From contig JAEUKI010000077.1 of assembly GCA_016793325.1 (NCBI GenBank), positions 124,001-188,000 of the forward strand: a stretch of DNA of 64,000 nt, read 5' to 3'. How positions within the stretch are numbered: the stretch's first letter is position 1; each line of letters opens with the position of its first letter. Below are positions 43,692 to 53,108 of this stretch, piece after piece. Origin of the DNA: Myxococcales bacterium (GTDB taxonomy: Bacteria; Myxococcota_A; Polyangia; Polyangiales; Ga0077539). The notes under the pieces are model-generated. The model saw only the letters and a list, made by a program, of their open reading frames with translations. It was not told where the DNA came from and did not search any database. The position numbers and the translations under genes were made by a program.

Positions 43692-44573
43692 TCAACCGCC
43701 GTCCGAGCCTCGCTCTGGCAACGGCGCGGGCTCGGTCGCGCACGCGTCGCGACTTCGAAACCACTTGTTCGTGACGGGACCGCGAAACGAAATGACCCGC
43801 TCGGGAGCACGCAAGAAGTGAATCTCGCGACCGTCGAAGGAGACGACCTCGAGCGTGGTGGACGCGCTCACGTGGCGCGACGACGTGTAGCGACCGCCGT
43901 CTTGCGGAGGCGGAGCGACGCGCTCGAAGCGCGGACCGGAGAGCGTCATCGACCGCGAGACGCTGACGCGCACCCGTGTTTCGCCGGGCAATTCAGTGCC
44001 CCGAAGGTCTCGATAGTCCGGCGAGAGCTCGACGGTGCCCGCGTCGCCGAAGGTAAACGTCACCGTCGGCTGTCCGATCGAGAACCACAGTCCATAGGTG
44101 ACGCGCGCTGGGGCTCCGTCGAGCGTTCCTTGGCGGAGCACGGTCAGAGACCCTCGACTGTCCGAGAGCACGCGAAGTTCGACGCAGCCGCTCGCGTCGC
44201 GCTCGAACCAGACACCCTCGATCTGCGATCGAACGCTCAGCGTCGAGAGGTCACCCCGAATCGTGCGCTCCGCGTGCTGCTCGGCGACCCATCGCCTCGC
44301 GGCGACAGCATCGCGCTGGCGCGCGACCCCCGCCACGATCGAAGCCCACGTGACGAGCGAACGGTCGAGCCCGTCACCGTCCGCCTCGGCATCATCGACG
44401 GCCGCGACGCGCGCGTCGCTCGCGCTGGCGGGTGCAACGGCGTCCATCGAGGCAACGTCCACTGTGCGCTCATCGGCTGAGCTCCGCGCGGACGGCGCGA
44501 ACGGAGAATGAACGCAGGACGCCCAGAGCGCTCCGAAGCACGAGACAGCGAGCGAGCGATGCGCGAGACGCAC
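43692..44573 (-). CDS. Hypothetical lipoprotein
   Basis: The 293-aa protein has a signal peptide (MRLAHRSLAVSCFGALWASC) with Cys20 as candidate lipid site. I chose GTG 44573 over GTG 44588 because TACGCT ends 6 nt before it, which would put the upstream GTG outside the transcript. After a Ser/Ala/Asp-rich linker, the domain is beta-rich with an Arg/Ser-rich middle. No family is recognised. It lies 10 bp upstream of nothing on the same strand except phoH (178 bp downstream), so it is probably monocistronic. Confidence 0.6.
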   Translation of the reverse strand: MRLAHRSLAVSCFGALWASCVHSPFAPSARSSADERTVDVASMDAVAPASASDARVAAVDDAEADGDGLDRSLVTWASIVAGVARQRDAVAARRWVAEQHAERTIRGDLSTLSVRSQIEGVWFERDASGCVELRVLSDSRGSLTVLRQGTLDGAPARVTYGLWFSIGQPTVTFTFGDAGTVELSPDYRDLRGTELPGETRVRVSVSRSMTLSGPRFERVAPPPQDGGRYTSSRHVSASTTLEVVSFDGREIHFLRAPERVISFRGPVTNKWFRSRDACATEPAPLPERGSDGG

Positions 44574-44598
44574 GCGACGAGCGTACACCCCCTCGCGC

Positions 44599-45906
44599 TC
44601 AGCGAATCGCCTCTTCGAGCGCGCGGCGGGTGTCGTCGAAGCTGCTCTTCTCGTCGCGGCGCTGCTTGAGAAACGACTCGATCTTGTCGATCTTCGCGAG
44701 CGCTTCGTCCGTCGCGCGGTCGCTCCCGCGCTGGTAGGCGCCGAGGGCGACGAGGTCGCGCTTGCTCTCGTACGCGGACAACAATTGGCGAAGGCGCTGC
44801 GCGCTGGCGCGGTGCCGCTCGTCGACGATGAGGTCCATCACGCGCGAGAGCGACACGAGGACGTCGACCGCGGGCCAGCGGCCGCGGGCGCCGATCGCGC
44901 GATCGAGGACGATGTGTCCGTCGAGGATTCCGCGGACCTCGTCGGCCACGGGCTCTTCCATGTCGCCGCCTTCGACGAGGACCGTATAGAGCGCGGTGAT
45001 CGAGCCGCGCTCGCCCGAGCCCGTGCGCTCGAGCAACCGCGGGAGCAGCGCAAATACGCTTGGCGGATAGCCGCGGCGCGCAGGAGGCTCCCCCGCCGCG
45101 AGCCCCACCTCGCGTTGCGCGCGGGCCACGCGCGTCGCCGAGTCCATCATCAAGAGGACCTTCGCGCCCTGATCGCGAAAGTACTCGGCCACCGCGGTCG
45201 CGACGAAGGCGCTCCGCAGTCGAACCAACGCAGGAACGTCGCTCGTCGCCACCACGACACACGCGCGCTTCTGCCCCTCGTCTCCGAGCGAGTCCTCGAG
45301 AAACTCGCGCACCTCGCGGCCGCGCTCGCCGACGAGCGCGATCACGACGACGTCGGCGCTGCACTGACGAGCGATTTGCCCCATGAGCGTGCTCTTTCCG
45401 ACGCCCGAGCCGGCGAAGAGCCCGACGCGCTGGCCCTCGCCCGCCGTGAGCAATCCGTCGATCACGCGGACTCCGACGGACAGCGGCGTCTCGACGCGAC
45501 GACGCTTCATGGGGTCGGGGGGACTTCGCTCGACATCCCACGAGGCCGTCGCGCCTTCGATGGGCCCGCGACCGTCCATCGGCCGACCGAGCCCGTCGAG
45601 CACGCGACCGAGGACGCCGTCCCCGACGCTGATCTTCATCGCCGCGCCGGTGGGACGCACAGCGTCGTCGAGCCCGACGCCCGACGCGTCACCGAGCGGC
45701 ATCAAGATGGCAGTGTGATCATCGAAGCCGACGACCTCCGCTTCGAGTGGCCCGAACGGCGATGGCCGCTCGATCACGACGAGCTCCCCCGCGCGCACCG
45801 ACGGGGCCACGGCGCGCACCGTGAGCCCGACGAGCCCTGTGACGCGACCGCGCGACGCGAGCGGGTCTGCGCTCGCGAGCTTCTGACGAAATCGATCGAG
45901 CGTCAT
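44599..45906 (-). CDS. FliI/SctN-type export ATPase (orphan)
   Basis: The 435-aa protein has the type III secretion/flagellar ATPase organisation: an N-terminal beta region (residues 1-130, RVTGLVGLTVRAVAPSVRAG), Walker A AGSGVGKS (165-172), catalytic GERGREV (193-199), Walker B VLLMMDSATR (about 247) and a C-terminal helical domain ending ESFLKQRRDEKSSFDDTRRA. Such ATPases unfold substrates and power flagellar or injectisome export. No other flagellar or T3SS gene is in the window. The start ATG 45906 overlaps the kinase stop (ATGA), so it is co-translated with the Ser/Thr kinase. Confidence 0.92.
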   Translation of the reverse strand: MTLDRFRQKLASADPLASRGRVTGLVGLTVRAVAPSVRAGELVVIERPSPFGPLEAEVVGFDDHTAILMPLGDASGVGLDDAVRPTGAAMKISVGDGVLGRVLDGLGRPMDGRGPIEGATASWDVERSPPDPMKRRRVETPLSVGVRVIDGLLTAGEGQRVGLFAGSGVGKSTLMGQIARQCSADVVVIALVGERGREVREFLEDSLGDEGQKRACVVVATSDVPALVRLRSAFVATAVAEYFRDQGAKVLLMMDSATRVARAQREVGLAAGEPPARRGYPPSVFALLPRLLERTGSGERGSITALYTVLVEGGDMEEPVADEVRGILDGHIVLDRAIGARGRWPAVDVLVSLSRVMDLIVDERHRASAQRLRQLLSAYESKRDLVALGAYQRGSDRATDEALAKIDKIESFLKQRRDEKSSFDDTRRALEEAIR

Positions 45907-47957
45907 CGTGGCTCCTCTGGCGATGGCGGGTGCGCGCTCGACGCGTCGCGGTCGCGAAGGGCGTCCCGTCGTTGCGCGGCAAACGCGTAGATCGTCGCGG
46001 TGATCGGTCCGATCGCGAAGATGATGTGCGAGAACTGAGGGAGCACATAGATCGACGCCGCCGAGAGCGCGAAGAGCACGCTGACGGGGGCGAACCAGCC
46101 GCGCACCGCGACGGCGCCGAGGCCCGTGATCGCCGCGACCATCGCGAGGTCGTCGCTGAGGACATGCGGAAGACTCGTGTCCCCTCGCGCCCAGGCGACC
46201 CAGCGATGGACGCTCATTCCTCCGACCGAGAAGAGCACGACGGCGGTCACGCGACGGTTGAACTCGTTGGCCAACATCGAGCGCCGAAACGCGATCAAGC
46301 CCGCGGACACGAGCACCATCACAATCACGCTGAAGCGCGCCGCGCTCGCGACGGTGAGCTGCGAGATCCCGCCGCGCATCGTGATGAACACCATGATGCA
46401 GATCGCGACCGCGCTGATCATCACGAGGAGCATCGAGCGCTCGCGCAAGCCAACCCGGTCGTCGAGCTCGTGCATCATGACGCGGGCTCGCGCGGCTTCG
46501 TCGGACTTTTCGCGGGACTTTCGCTCGGCCGCCGCGAGGCGCGCCTCGCGCTCGGGGTCCTTCGCGCCGCGCGCGGCCAGCTCGTCGAGGAGCGAGCGCG
46601 CGCCGACGGCGTTCTCGACGGCGAGCTCTGCGTCGACCATCGCGCGCAGCGTCGCGACGAGCCCCTCCTTCGCGACGGTGTTGTCCGGCCACTGACGAAG
46701 CGCCTCGGTAAAGCCGAAGCGACACTCGGTCGCGAGCCGGTCGAAGGTCGCTCGGTGCTCCGTCGCGCTCTCGCGCGTGAGCTCGCGCGCGCGGAGCGCG
46801 GTGGCCTTCGCGAGCTCGATCGATCCGCGGTGCCGCAGCCAGTCCGCGAGTCGCTGACGAAAGACCTCGGCGCTCGCGGGTCGATCCGCGGGCTCTTTCG
46901 AGCAGCTGTCGTTCGCGAGCGCGGCGAGCTCGCTCGGGACCTCCGGTCCGTACGCGAACGGCTCGCTCTCGTACGCGCGGAGAATCACCTCGTAGATCGT
47001 GTTTCCGACGTGCCTCGGGGCGCCCGTGAGGACCTCGTGGAGCGTCGCGCCGAGCAGGTACACGTCCGTGCGCGCATCCACGCGCGAGACGTCGCCGTCG
47101 AGCATCTCGGGGGCCATGTACGAGGGCGTTCCGACGAGCGCCTTCGACGAGCCCTCGTTGTGGCGAACAGCGATGCCCCAGTCGACGAGGTAGACCTCGC
47201 CGAAGGTCCCGAGCATCACGTTTTCGGGCTTGATATCCCGGTGGATCACGCCGCGCGCGTGCGCGAAATGAACGGCGTTGCACACGGACATGAGCACTTC
47301 GATCGACGCGACGAGCTTGTCGCCCGTGCGCTCGACGAGCGCGTCCCACATCGGGTGCGCCGGATCGCGCAGGACGTTGCGCCAGGACGTTCCCTCGATC
47401 CGCTTCATGACGAGCAGCGGTCGTCCCTCGGCGTCGCGTCCGAGCGCGTGCACAGGAATGATGTTCGGGTGCTCGAGCGCCCCCGTGAGCAGCGCCTCGC
47501 TCACGAGCGCGTGAACGACCTCGACCGACTGAGCCTCGCGCTTGACGACCTTCACCGCGACGTCGCGCGCGAGCGACCGTTGTCGCGCGAGGAGCACGCG
47601 GCCCATCCCGCCCTCGCCGAGCACTCGCTGCGCCTCGAGGTCCGCGCCTTCTTTCGTCACGACCACAGCGCTCGACGCGAGGTGCTCGCTGCCTCCGTGA
47701 ACCGCCAGCGAAATCAAAGGCAGCTCGGACACCGCGTCGCTCGGCGCCGCGCGGTCCGCGCTCGGCGCCGTCGCGGGCCGAGGGTCCGTCGCCATCACCG
47801 TGTCGTCCGTCGCGATCGAGTCGGGAAGCTCGCCGTAGCCAAGCGTTCGCGCGGTGATCGTCGCGTCCGGCGCGAGCGACCGCGGCGCACGGTCGAGCCC
47901 GTGCATCGACCAGAGCTCGTCGATCCGCGCGCGCGTCGAAGCCATCTCGTCGCTCAT
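45903..47957 (-). CDS. Membrane Ser/Thr protein kinase
   Basis: The 684-aa protein has a disordered N-terminus (1-105) and a PknB-type kinase domain: Gly-loop LGEGGMGRV (113-121), Lys136, HRDIKPEN (239-246), DWG (259-261) in place of DFG, and APE (282-284). Residues about 375-490 are helical and Ala/Arg-rich; about 500-665 contain five hydrophobic helices, so the kinase is on the inner membrane. The DWG variant is an uncommon but usually active form. It is coupled by ATGA overlap with the FliI/SctN gene. The ATG at 47957 has TACAAA 10 nt upstream. Confidence 0.93.
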   Translation of the reverse strand: MSDEMASTRARIDELWSMHGLDRAPRSLAPDATITARTLGYGELPDSIATDDTVMATDPRPATAPSADRAAPSDAVSELPLISLAVHGGSEHLASSAVVVTKEGADLEAQRVLGEGGMGRVLLARQRSLARDVAVKVVKREAQSVEVVHALVSEALLTGALEHPNIIPVHALGRDAEGRPLLVMKRIEGTSWRNVLRDPAHPMWDALVERTGDKLVASIEVLMSVCNAVHFAHARGVIHRDIKPENVMLGTFGEVYLVDWGIAVRHNEGSSKALVGTPSYMAPEMLDGDVSRVDARTDVYLLGATLHEVLTGAPRHVGNTIYEVILRAYESEPFAYGPEVPSELAALANDSCSKEPADRPASAEVFRQRLADWLRHRGSIELAKATALRARELTRESATEHRATFDRLATECRFGFTEALRQWPDNTVAKEGLVATLRAMVDAELAVENAVGARSLLDELAARGAKDPEREARLAAAERKSREKSDEAARARVMMHELDDRVGLRERSMLLVMISAVAICIMVFITMRGGISQLTVASAARFSVIVMVLVSAGLIAFRRSMLANEFNRRVTAVVLFSVGGMSVHRWVAWARGDTSLPHVLSDDLAMVAAITGLGAVAVRGWFAPVSVLFALSAASIYVLPQFSHIIFAIGPITATIYAFAAQRRDALRDRDASSAHPPSPEEPR

Positions 47958-48024
47958 CGCGCGGACGTTTGTACACCAACGCCCCGGGCCGCGGGTTGGC
48001 TCCCCTCCCCTCGCGCGGTTGCGG

Positions 48025-48030
48025 TATGGT
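48025..48030 (+). promoter_or_regulatory. TATGGT -10-like box before bioB
   Basis: TATGGT ends 10 nt before the bioB ATG at 48041. The gap TCGCGCGCCG has no ribosome-binding sequence. The divergent kinase has a similar box (TACAAA) 10 nt from its own start, so the 83-bp region seems to hold two back-to-back short-leader promoters. Confidence 0.5.
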
Positions 48031-48040
48031 TCGCGCGCCG

Positions 48041-49123
48041 ATGAGCAACGACACGATTCGCCACGACTGGACCGTCAAAGAAGCGCTCGCGATCCACGAG
48101 CTGCCGCTCATGACCTTGTTGTTTCGCGCGCAGACCGCGCACCGCGCCCATCACGAGCCCGACGCGGTTCAGCTCGCGACGCTGCTCTCGGTCAAGACCG
48201 GCGGATGCCCCGAAGACTGCGCGTACTGCCCGCAGTCGTCGAAGTACGACACCGCCGTTGGCGCCGAGCGCATGCTCGCCCTCGAAGACGTCGTCGCCCG
48301 CGCCCGCGCCGCGAAGGCCAAGGGCGCGACGCGGTTCTGCATGGGCGCCGCGTGGCGCGAGGTGAAGGACGGCCCCGCGTTCGACCGCGTCGTCGACATG
48401 GTGAAGGGCGTCAAGGACCTCGGCATGGAGGCGTGCTGCACGCTCGGGATGCTCTCGGCCGATCAAGCGCAGCGGCTCAAGTCCGCGGGCCTCGACATGT
48501 ACAACCACAACCTCGACACCTCCAAAGAGTTCTACGGGTCGATCATCCAGACCCGCACGTTCGAGGATCGACTGCGCACGCTCGACAACGTTCGCTCGGC
48601 GGGCATCGGCGTGTGCTCGGGCGGGATCATCGGGATGGGCGAAGCCACGCGCGACCGCGTCGCGATGCTCGTCACGCTCGCGAACATGACCCCGCAGCCG
48701 GACTCGGTTCCGATCAACACGCTCGTGGCCGTCGAGGGGACGCCGCTCGAGGCGCAGAAGCCCGTCGATCCGCTCGAGCTCGTTCGCATGGTCGCGACCG
48801 CGCGAATCATGATGCCGAAGAGCACCGTGCGACTCTCCGCGGGGCGCACGCGCTTGTCGCGCGAAGCGCAGCTGCTCTGCTTCATGGCGGGAGCCAACTC
48901 GATCTTCTACGGCGAGAAGCTGCTCACGACGCCCAACCCCGAGGCGGACGAAGACGCGCAGCTCCTTCGCGACGCGGGCCTTCGGGCGACGGGCCCCACC
49001 CACGTCGACGCGTCGATCGAAGACCACGCCCACGAAATCAACCCCACGGACGCCGCGCACCGCTTCGCCCACGGCGACGCTGGCGGCGCGAGCTGCGCGT
49101 CGTGCAACCTCGACGCCGAATAG
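48041..49123 (+). CDS. bioB: Biotin synthase
   Basis: BioB is a radical-SAM enzyme that inserts sulphur into dethiobiotin to form biotin. The 360-aa protein carries the [4Fe-4S] motif GGCPEDCAYCPQS (Cys56, Cys60, Cys63) and conserved stretches GATRFCMGAAWREVKD, NHNLDTSKEFYGSI, CSGGIIGMGE and LCFMAGANSIFYGEKLLTTPNPE. The ATG at 48041 gives normal length; the upstream frame has no support. No other biotin genes are adjacent. The 3' end overlaps the next lipoprotein gene by 22 bp. Confidence 0.97.
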   Translation: MSNDTIRHDWTVKEALAIHELPLMTLLFRAQTAHRAHHEPDAVQLATLLSVKTGGCPEDCAYCPQSSKYDTAVGAERMLALEDVVARARAAKAKGATRFCMGAAWREVKDGPAFDRVVDMVKGVKDLGMEACCTLGMLSADQAQRLKSAGLDMYNHNLDTSKEFYGSIIQTRTFEDRLRTLDNVRSAGIGVCSGGIIGMGEATRDRVAMLVTLANMTPQPDSVPINTLVAVEGTPLEAQKPVDPLELVRMVATARIMMPKSTVRLSAGRTRLSREAQLLCFMAGANSIFYGEKLLTTPNPEADEDAQLLRDAGLRATGPTHVDASIEDHAHEINPTDAAHRFAHGDAGGASCASCNLDAE

Positions 49124-50217
49124 TCGCGCTCGCGCTGAGCGGGCTCGTCGCGGCGAGCGCTTCGTGCGGCCCTCCGCCGACGGACGTGTTCGTCGCGATC
49201 GGCGCGATTCCGGGAGGCGCGCTGCTCTCGGCGTGGGTCGCGCCCGACGGCGCGCGCGCGTACCTCGCGGGAGGGCTCGTGGGCGTCGATCCGTCGATGG
49301 CGCCGGACCGCATGGCGATCGGGCGGCTCGTCCGCTACGAGCAGGGGCGCTTCGAGACCGTGTGCCGGAGCCCGTCGGTGCTCTGGTGGGTGCACTCGGT
49401 CGACGGCGTCGTGTTCGCGAGCGGCGAGAACGGGACCGTGCTCCGATTCGAAGAGGGGCGCGGCTGCACACAGATTCAACTCGGCTTGGATTTTCCCTCG
49501 GGCGCGCCGACGCTCTGGGGCGTCTCGGGCCGCTCGCCGACGGACCTCGTCTTCGTCGGGGGCTCCGCCGCCCCGGATGGAACCAAGGGAGTGCTCCTCG
49601 AGTACGACGGCGCGACCTTTCGCCGCGCGACGATCCCCGCCCGCGCGCAGAGCGAGAATCTCTTCAAGGTCTCGCTCGCAGGGAGCGCCACGCTCGTCGT
49701 GGGCGCGCGGGGCATCGTCCTTCGTCGCGATCCAAGCTCGATGAGCTGGGTCGAAGAGACCGTTCCCGCGTTGGGCGGGGACGACACGATCTTCACGGTC
49801 TCGTGCACGGCGACGGCGGACCGCTGCACGGCGGTGGGCGGCGTCGGCGTGGGGAGAGTGCTCCATCGAAGCGCGGGAGGGGCTTGGACGCTCGATCCCA
49901 TCAGCGACGAGCTTCCGGGGATGAGCGGCGTGTGGGTCCATCGCGCCGATCGCGCGTTCATCGTGGGAAACAACGGGACCACGCTCGCGACGACGGCGAG
50001 CTCGTTCTACCGCCCGCCCATGACGGCGACGCGCGATCCGCTGCACGCGGTGCACGGCGCGTCCGCGGGCTCGCTCGTCATCGCGGTCGGCGGCGAGATG
50101 CTCGACCCGCGCCCCACGCAACGCGCGACGATCCTCTTGCGCGGCGCCAATCGAAGCGATTTCACCTTCGACGGAGCGCCCGTGCGCGCGACAGGCTCGG
50201 CTCGCCCCGACCTCTGA
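49102..50217 (+). CDS. Hypothetical lipoprotein, beta-propeller-like
   Basis: The 371-aa protein is best started at GTG 49102, inside the bioB 3' end, because this gives a good signal peptide (MQPRRRIVALALSGLVAASASC) with Cys22 as lipid site; an ATG later would lose it. The domain consists of repeated strands with phrases such as VLWWVHSVDGVVFASGENGT, LWGVSGRSPTDLVFVGGS and MSGVWVHRADRAFIVGNNGT, typical of WD/BNR-like propeller blades with Trp-x-Val. Its 22-bp overlap with bioB suggests translational coupling. Confidence 0.7.
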   Translation: MQPRRRIVALALSGLVAASASCGPPPTDVFVAIGAIPGGALLSAWVAPDGARAYLAGGLVGVDPSMAPDRMAIGRLVRYEQGRFETVCRSPSVLWWVHSVDGVVFASGENGTVLRFEEGRGCTQIQLGLDFPSGAPTLWGVSGRSPTDLVFVGGSAAPDGTKGVLLEYDGATFRRATIPARAQSENLFKVSLAGSATLVVGARGIVLRRDPSSMSWVEETVPALGGDDTIFTVSCTATADRCTAVGGVGVGRVLHRSAGGAWTLDPISDELPGMSGVWVHRADRAFIVGNNGTTLATTASSFYRPPMTATRDPLHAVHGASAGSLVIAVGGEMLDPRPTQRATILLRGANRSDFTFDGAPVRATGSARPDL

Positions 50218-50235
50218 GCCGCACGCCCCACACAA

Positions 50236-51222
<987 letters not shown>

Positions 51223-51337
51223 CGCAGGCTCCTCGAGTCGTTCATAGCAGTCTCCGCGCGCGTGCGGGGCGCGTCCGACTACGCCGCAGAGCGCAACATT
51301 GGTTTCGTTGCCCTTTCGTCGCAAGCCGCTCCTTCGT

Positions 51338-51343
51338 TACCCT
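51338..51343 (+). promoter_or_regulatory. TACCCT -10-like box, 7 nt before start codon
   Basis: TACCCT ends 7 nt before the GTG at 51351. The gap CCGCGCC has no Shine-Dalgarno. Confidence 0.4.
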
Positions 51344-51350
51344 CCGCGCC

Positions 51351-52181
51351 GTGAGTGACTCCGAAGGCATCGTTCATCACGACCTGCTCGTGCGCGGCGT
51401 GCGCGTTCGATACGGCGAAATCGGCGCAGGACCGCTGCTCATCCTCGTGCACGGCTACCTCGTCTCGGGCCGTGAGTTCGCGAGGGTGATCCCAGCCCTC
51501 AGCAAGAAGTTCAGGCTGATCGTCCCGGACCTGCCCGGCTGCGGCGAGAGCGAGAAGCCCGCGGAGTACAACTACACGCGCGAGGGCTTCGCCGAGACGA
51601 TCCTCGACTTGATGGCCGGGATCGACGCGCCCCGCGCGCACGTGTGCGGCCACTCGATGGGCGGGGCCATCGCCATGACGCTCGCCGCGGATCACCCCGA
51701 TCGGATCGATCGGCTCGCGGTGATCAACTCGGTGTCCTACCCGTTCAAGCCGCCGTTCACCGCGCGGCTCGTGCAGACGCCGGGAATCGGGCCGTTTCTG
51801 TTCAAGACGCTCTACAACAAGCTCGTCTTTCGCGACTATTTCAAGAACAGCGTCTACGCACCAGGATTCAAGATCGACGAGGCGGACCTGGACTATTTCT
51901 ACCGCTGCTTCGATCGCCCCGAGGCGCGCGAGGCGGCGTACCGAATCTTCTCGGTCGCGACGGACCTGACGTCGCTCGTGCCGAAGGTGACGCGCGTGAA
52001 GGCGCCCACGTTGATTCTGTGGGGCGAGCTCGACCCGATGTTTCCCGTCGCGCTCGCGCAGCGATTGTCCAGGGACATCCTCGGCTCGCAGCTCCACACG
52101 CTCCCCGGCTGCGGACACGCTCCGGCCGAAGAGCAGCCCGAGCGAACCGCGTCGCTCTTGATCGAACACTTCAGCGGTTGA
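51351..52181 (+). CDS. Alpha/beta-fold hydrolase
   Basis: The 276-aa protein has the classic alpha/beta-hydrolase motifs: HGYLVSG oxyanion loop, DLPGCGES, nucleophile CGHSMGG (Ser102), GELDPMFP (acid) and GCGHAPAEE (base His). No signal peptide is seen. It resembles haloperoxidase/epoxide-hydrolase or MhpC-like enzymes; the substrate is unknown. It lies 48 bp upstream of the peptide-transporter genes and may be in the same operon. Confidence 0.8.
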   Translation: MSDSEGIVHHDLLVRGVRVRYGEIGAGPLLILVHGYLVSGREFARVIPALSKKFRLIVPDLPGCGESEKPAEYNYTREGFAETILDLMAGIDAPRAHVCGHSMGGAIAMTLAADHPDRIDRLAVINSVSYPFKPPFTARLVQTPGIGPFLFKTLYNKLVFRDYFKNSVYAPGFKIDEADLDYFYRCFDRPEAREAAYRIFSVATDLTSLVPKVTRVKAPTLILWGELDPMFPVALAQRLSRDILGSQLHTLPGCGHAPAEEQPERTASLLIEHFSG

Positions 52182-52229
52182 CGCGGTAATTCGGTACGCT
52201 CGCGTCGGCTGTTCGAGAGCCAACCGAGC

Positions 52230-53108
52230 ATGAGCGAGACTCCGTCCAACCCGTCTTCGCCCGACGGGCGCGCGTGGAAGCGCTTCAAGCGCAACCGCGG
52301 CGCCATCGTCGGCGCCATCGTCGTCGTCGTGATCGCGTTCACGGCGCTCTTCGCACCGCTCCTCGCGCCGCACGACCCGGACACGCCCTTCAAGGAGCGG
52401 ACGCTGTCGACCGCGGGCGTTCCGATCGGGCCGGATCGGCAGTTTCCGCTCGGCGCAGATCCGCTCGGGCGCTGCGAGATGTCTCGCTTGCTCTACGGCG
52501 GCCGCGTCTCGCTGTCGGTCGCCCTCGCCGCCACGCTCTTGCTCGCGCTCGTGGGAACGTCCATCGGCGTCGTCTCGGGCTACTTCGGCGGCTGGGTCGA
52601 CGCCTCGCTCATGCGCGTCGTCGACGTGCTCTTGTCGTTTCCCTTTCTGCTCGTGTGCATGGCGATCAACAAGATCGTCGCGAAGCCGGGCATATGGGTG
52701 CTCTTTCTCGTGCTGGGATTTCTCAGCTGGACGGGGCTCGCGAGACAAGTGCGCGCGCGCACGATGCAGCTCCGGTCGCTCGAGTTCGTCGTCGCCGCGA
52801 GGGCCCTCGGCGCCTCGCACACGCGGATCATCGTGAGGCACGTCCTGCCAAACGTGCTGTCCCTCGTGATCGTGCTCTGCACGACGCTCGTGGCCGAGAT
52901 GATCATCGTCGAGAGCGTGCTCAGCTACCTCGGCGTCGGCGTCGTCCCCCCGACGAGCTCGTGGGGATCGATGCTGCAAGAGAGCGATCCGTTGATGCGA
53001 TCGGTGCCGAGGCTCTTGGCGATCCCCGGCCTCGCGATCACCGTGACGGTCGTGGCCTTCAACCTGCTCGGCGAGGGACTGCGTGATGCGCTCGACCCCA
53101 AGGCGTAG
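52230..53108 (+). CDS. Peptide/nickel ABC importer permease (DppC/OppC family)
   Basis: The 292-aa inner-membrane subunit has about six membrane helices and the EAA loop (VVAARALGASHTRIIVRHVLPNV) that contacts the ATPase. The N-terminal part resembles the OppC N-terminal domain. The start ATG 52230 gives MSETPSNPSSPDGRAWKRFKRN. The 3' end overlaps the binding-protein gene by 26 bp. Its partner permease is downstream of the binding protein, so the order is C-A-B. Confidence 0.9.
   Translation: MSETPSNPSSPDGRAWKRFKRNRGAIVGAIVVVVIAFTALFAPLLAPHDPDTPFKERTLSTAGVPIGPDRQFPLGADPLGRCEMSRLLYGGRVSLSVALAATLLLALVGTSIGVVSGYFGGWVDASLMRVVDVLLSFPFLLVCMAINKIVAKPGIWVLFLVLGFLSWTGLARQVRARTMQLRSLEFVVAARALGASHTRIIVRHVLPNVLSLVIVLCTTLVAEMIIVESVLSYLGVGVVPPTSSWGSMLQESDPLMRSVPRLLAIPGLAITVTVVAFNLLGEGLRDALDPKA

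Noticed and set aside
44599..48111. A 1170-aa minus-strand frame joining the kinase region and the FliI/SctN ATPase
   Set aside because: The first 735 codons are a shifted-frame shadow of the kinase; the ATPase starts at ATG 45906 with normal length.
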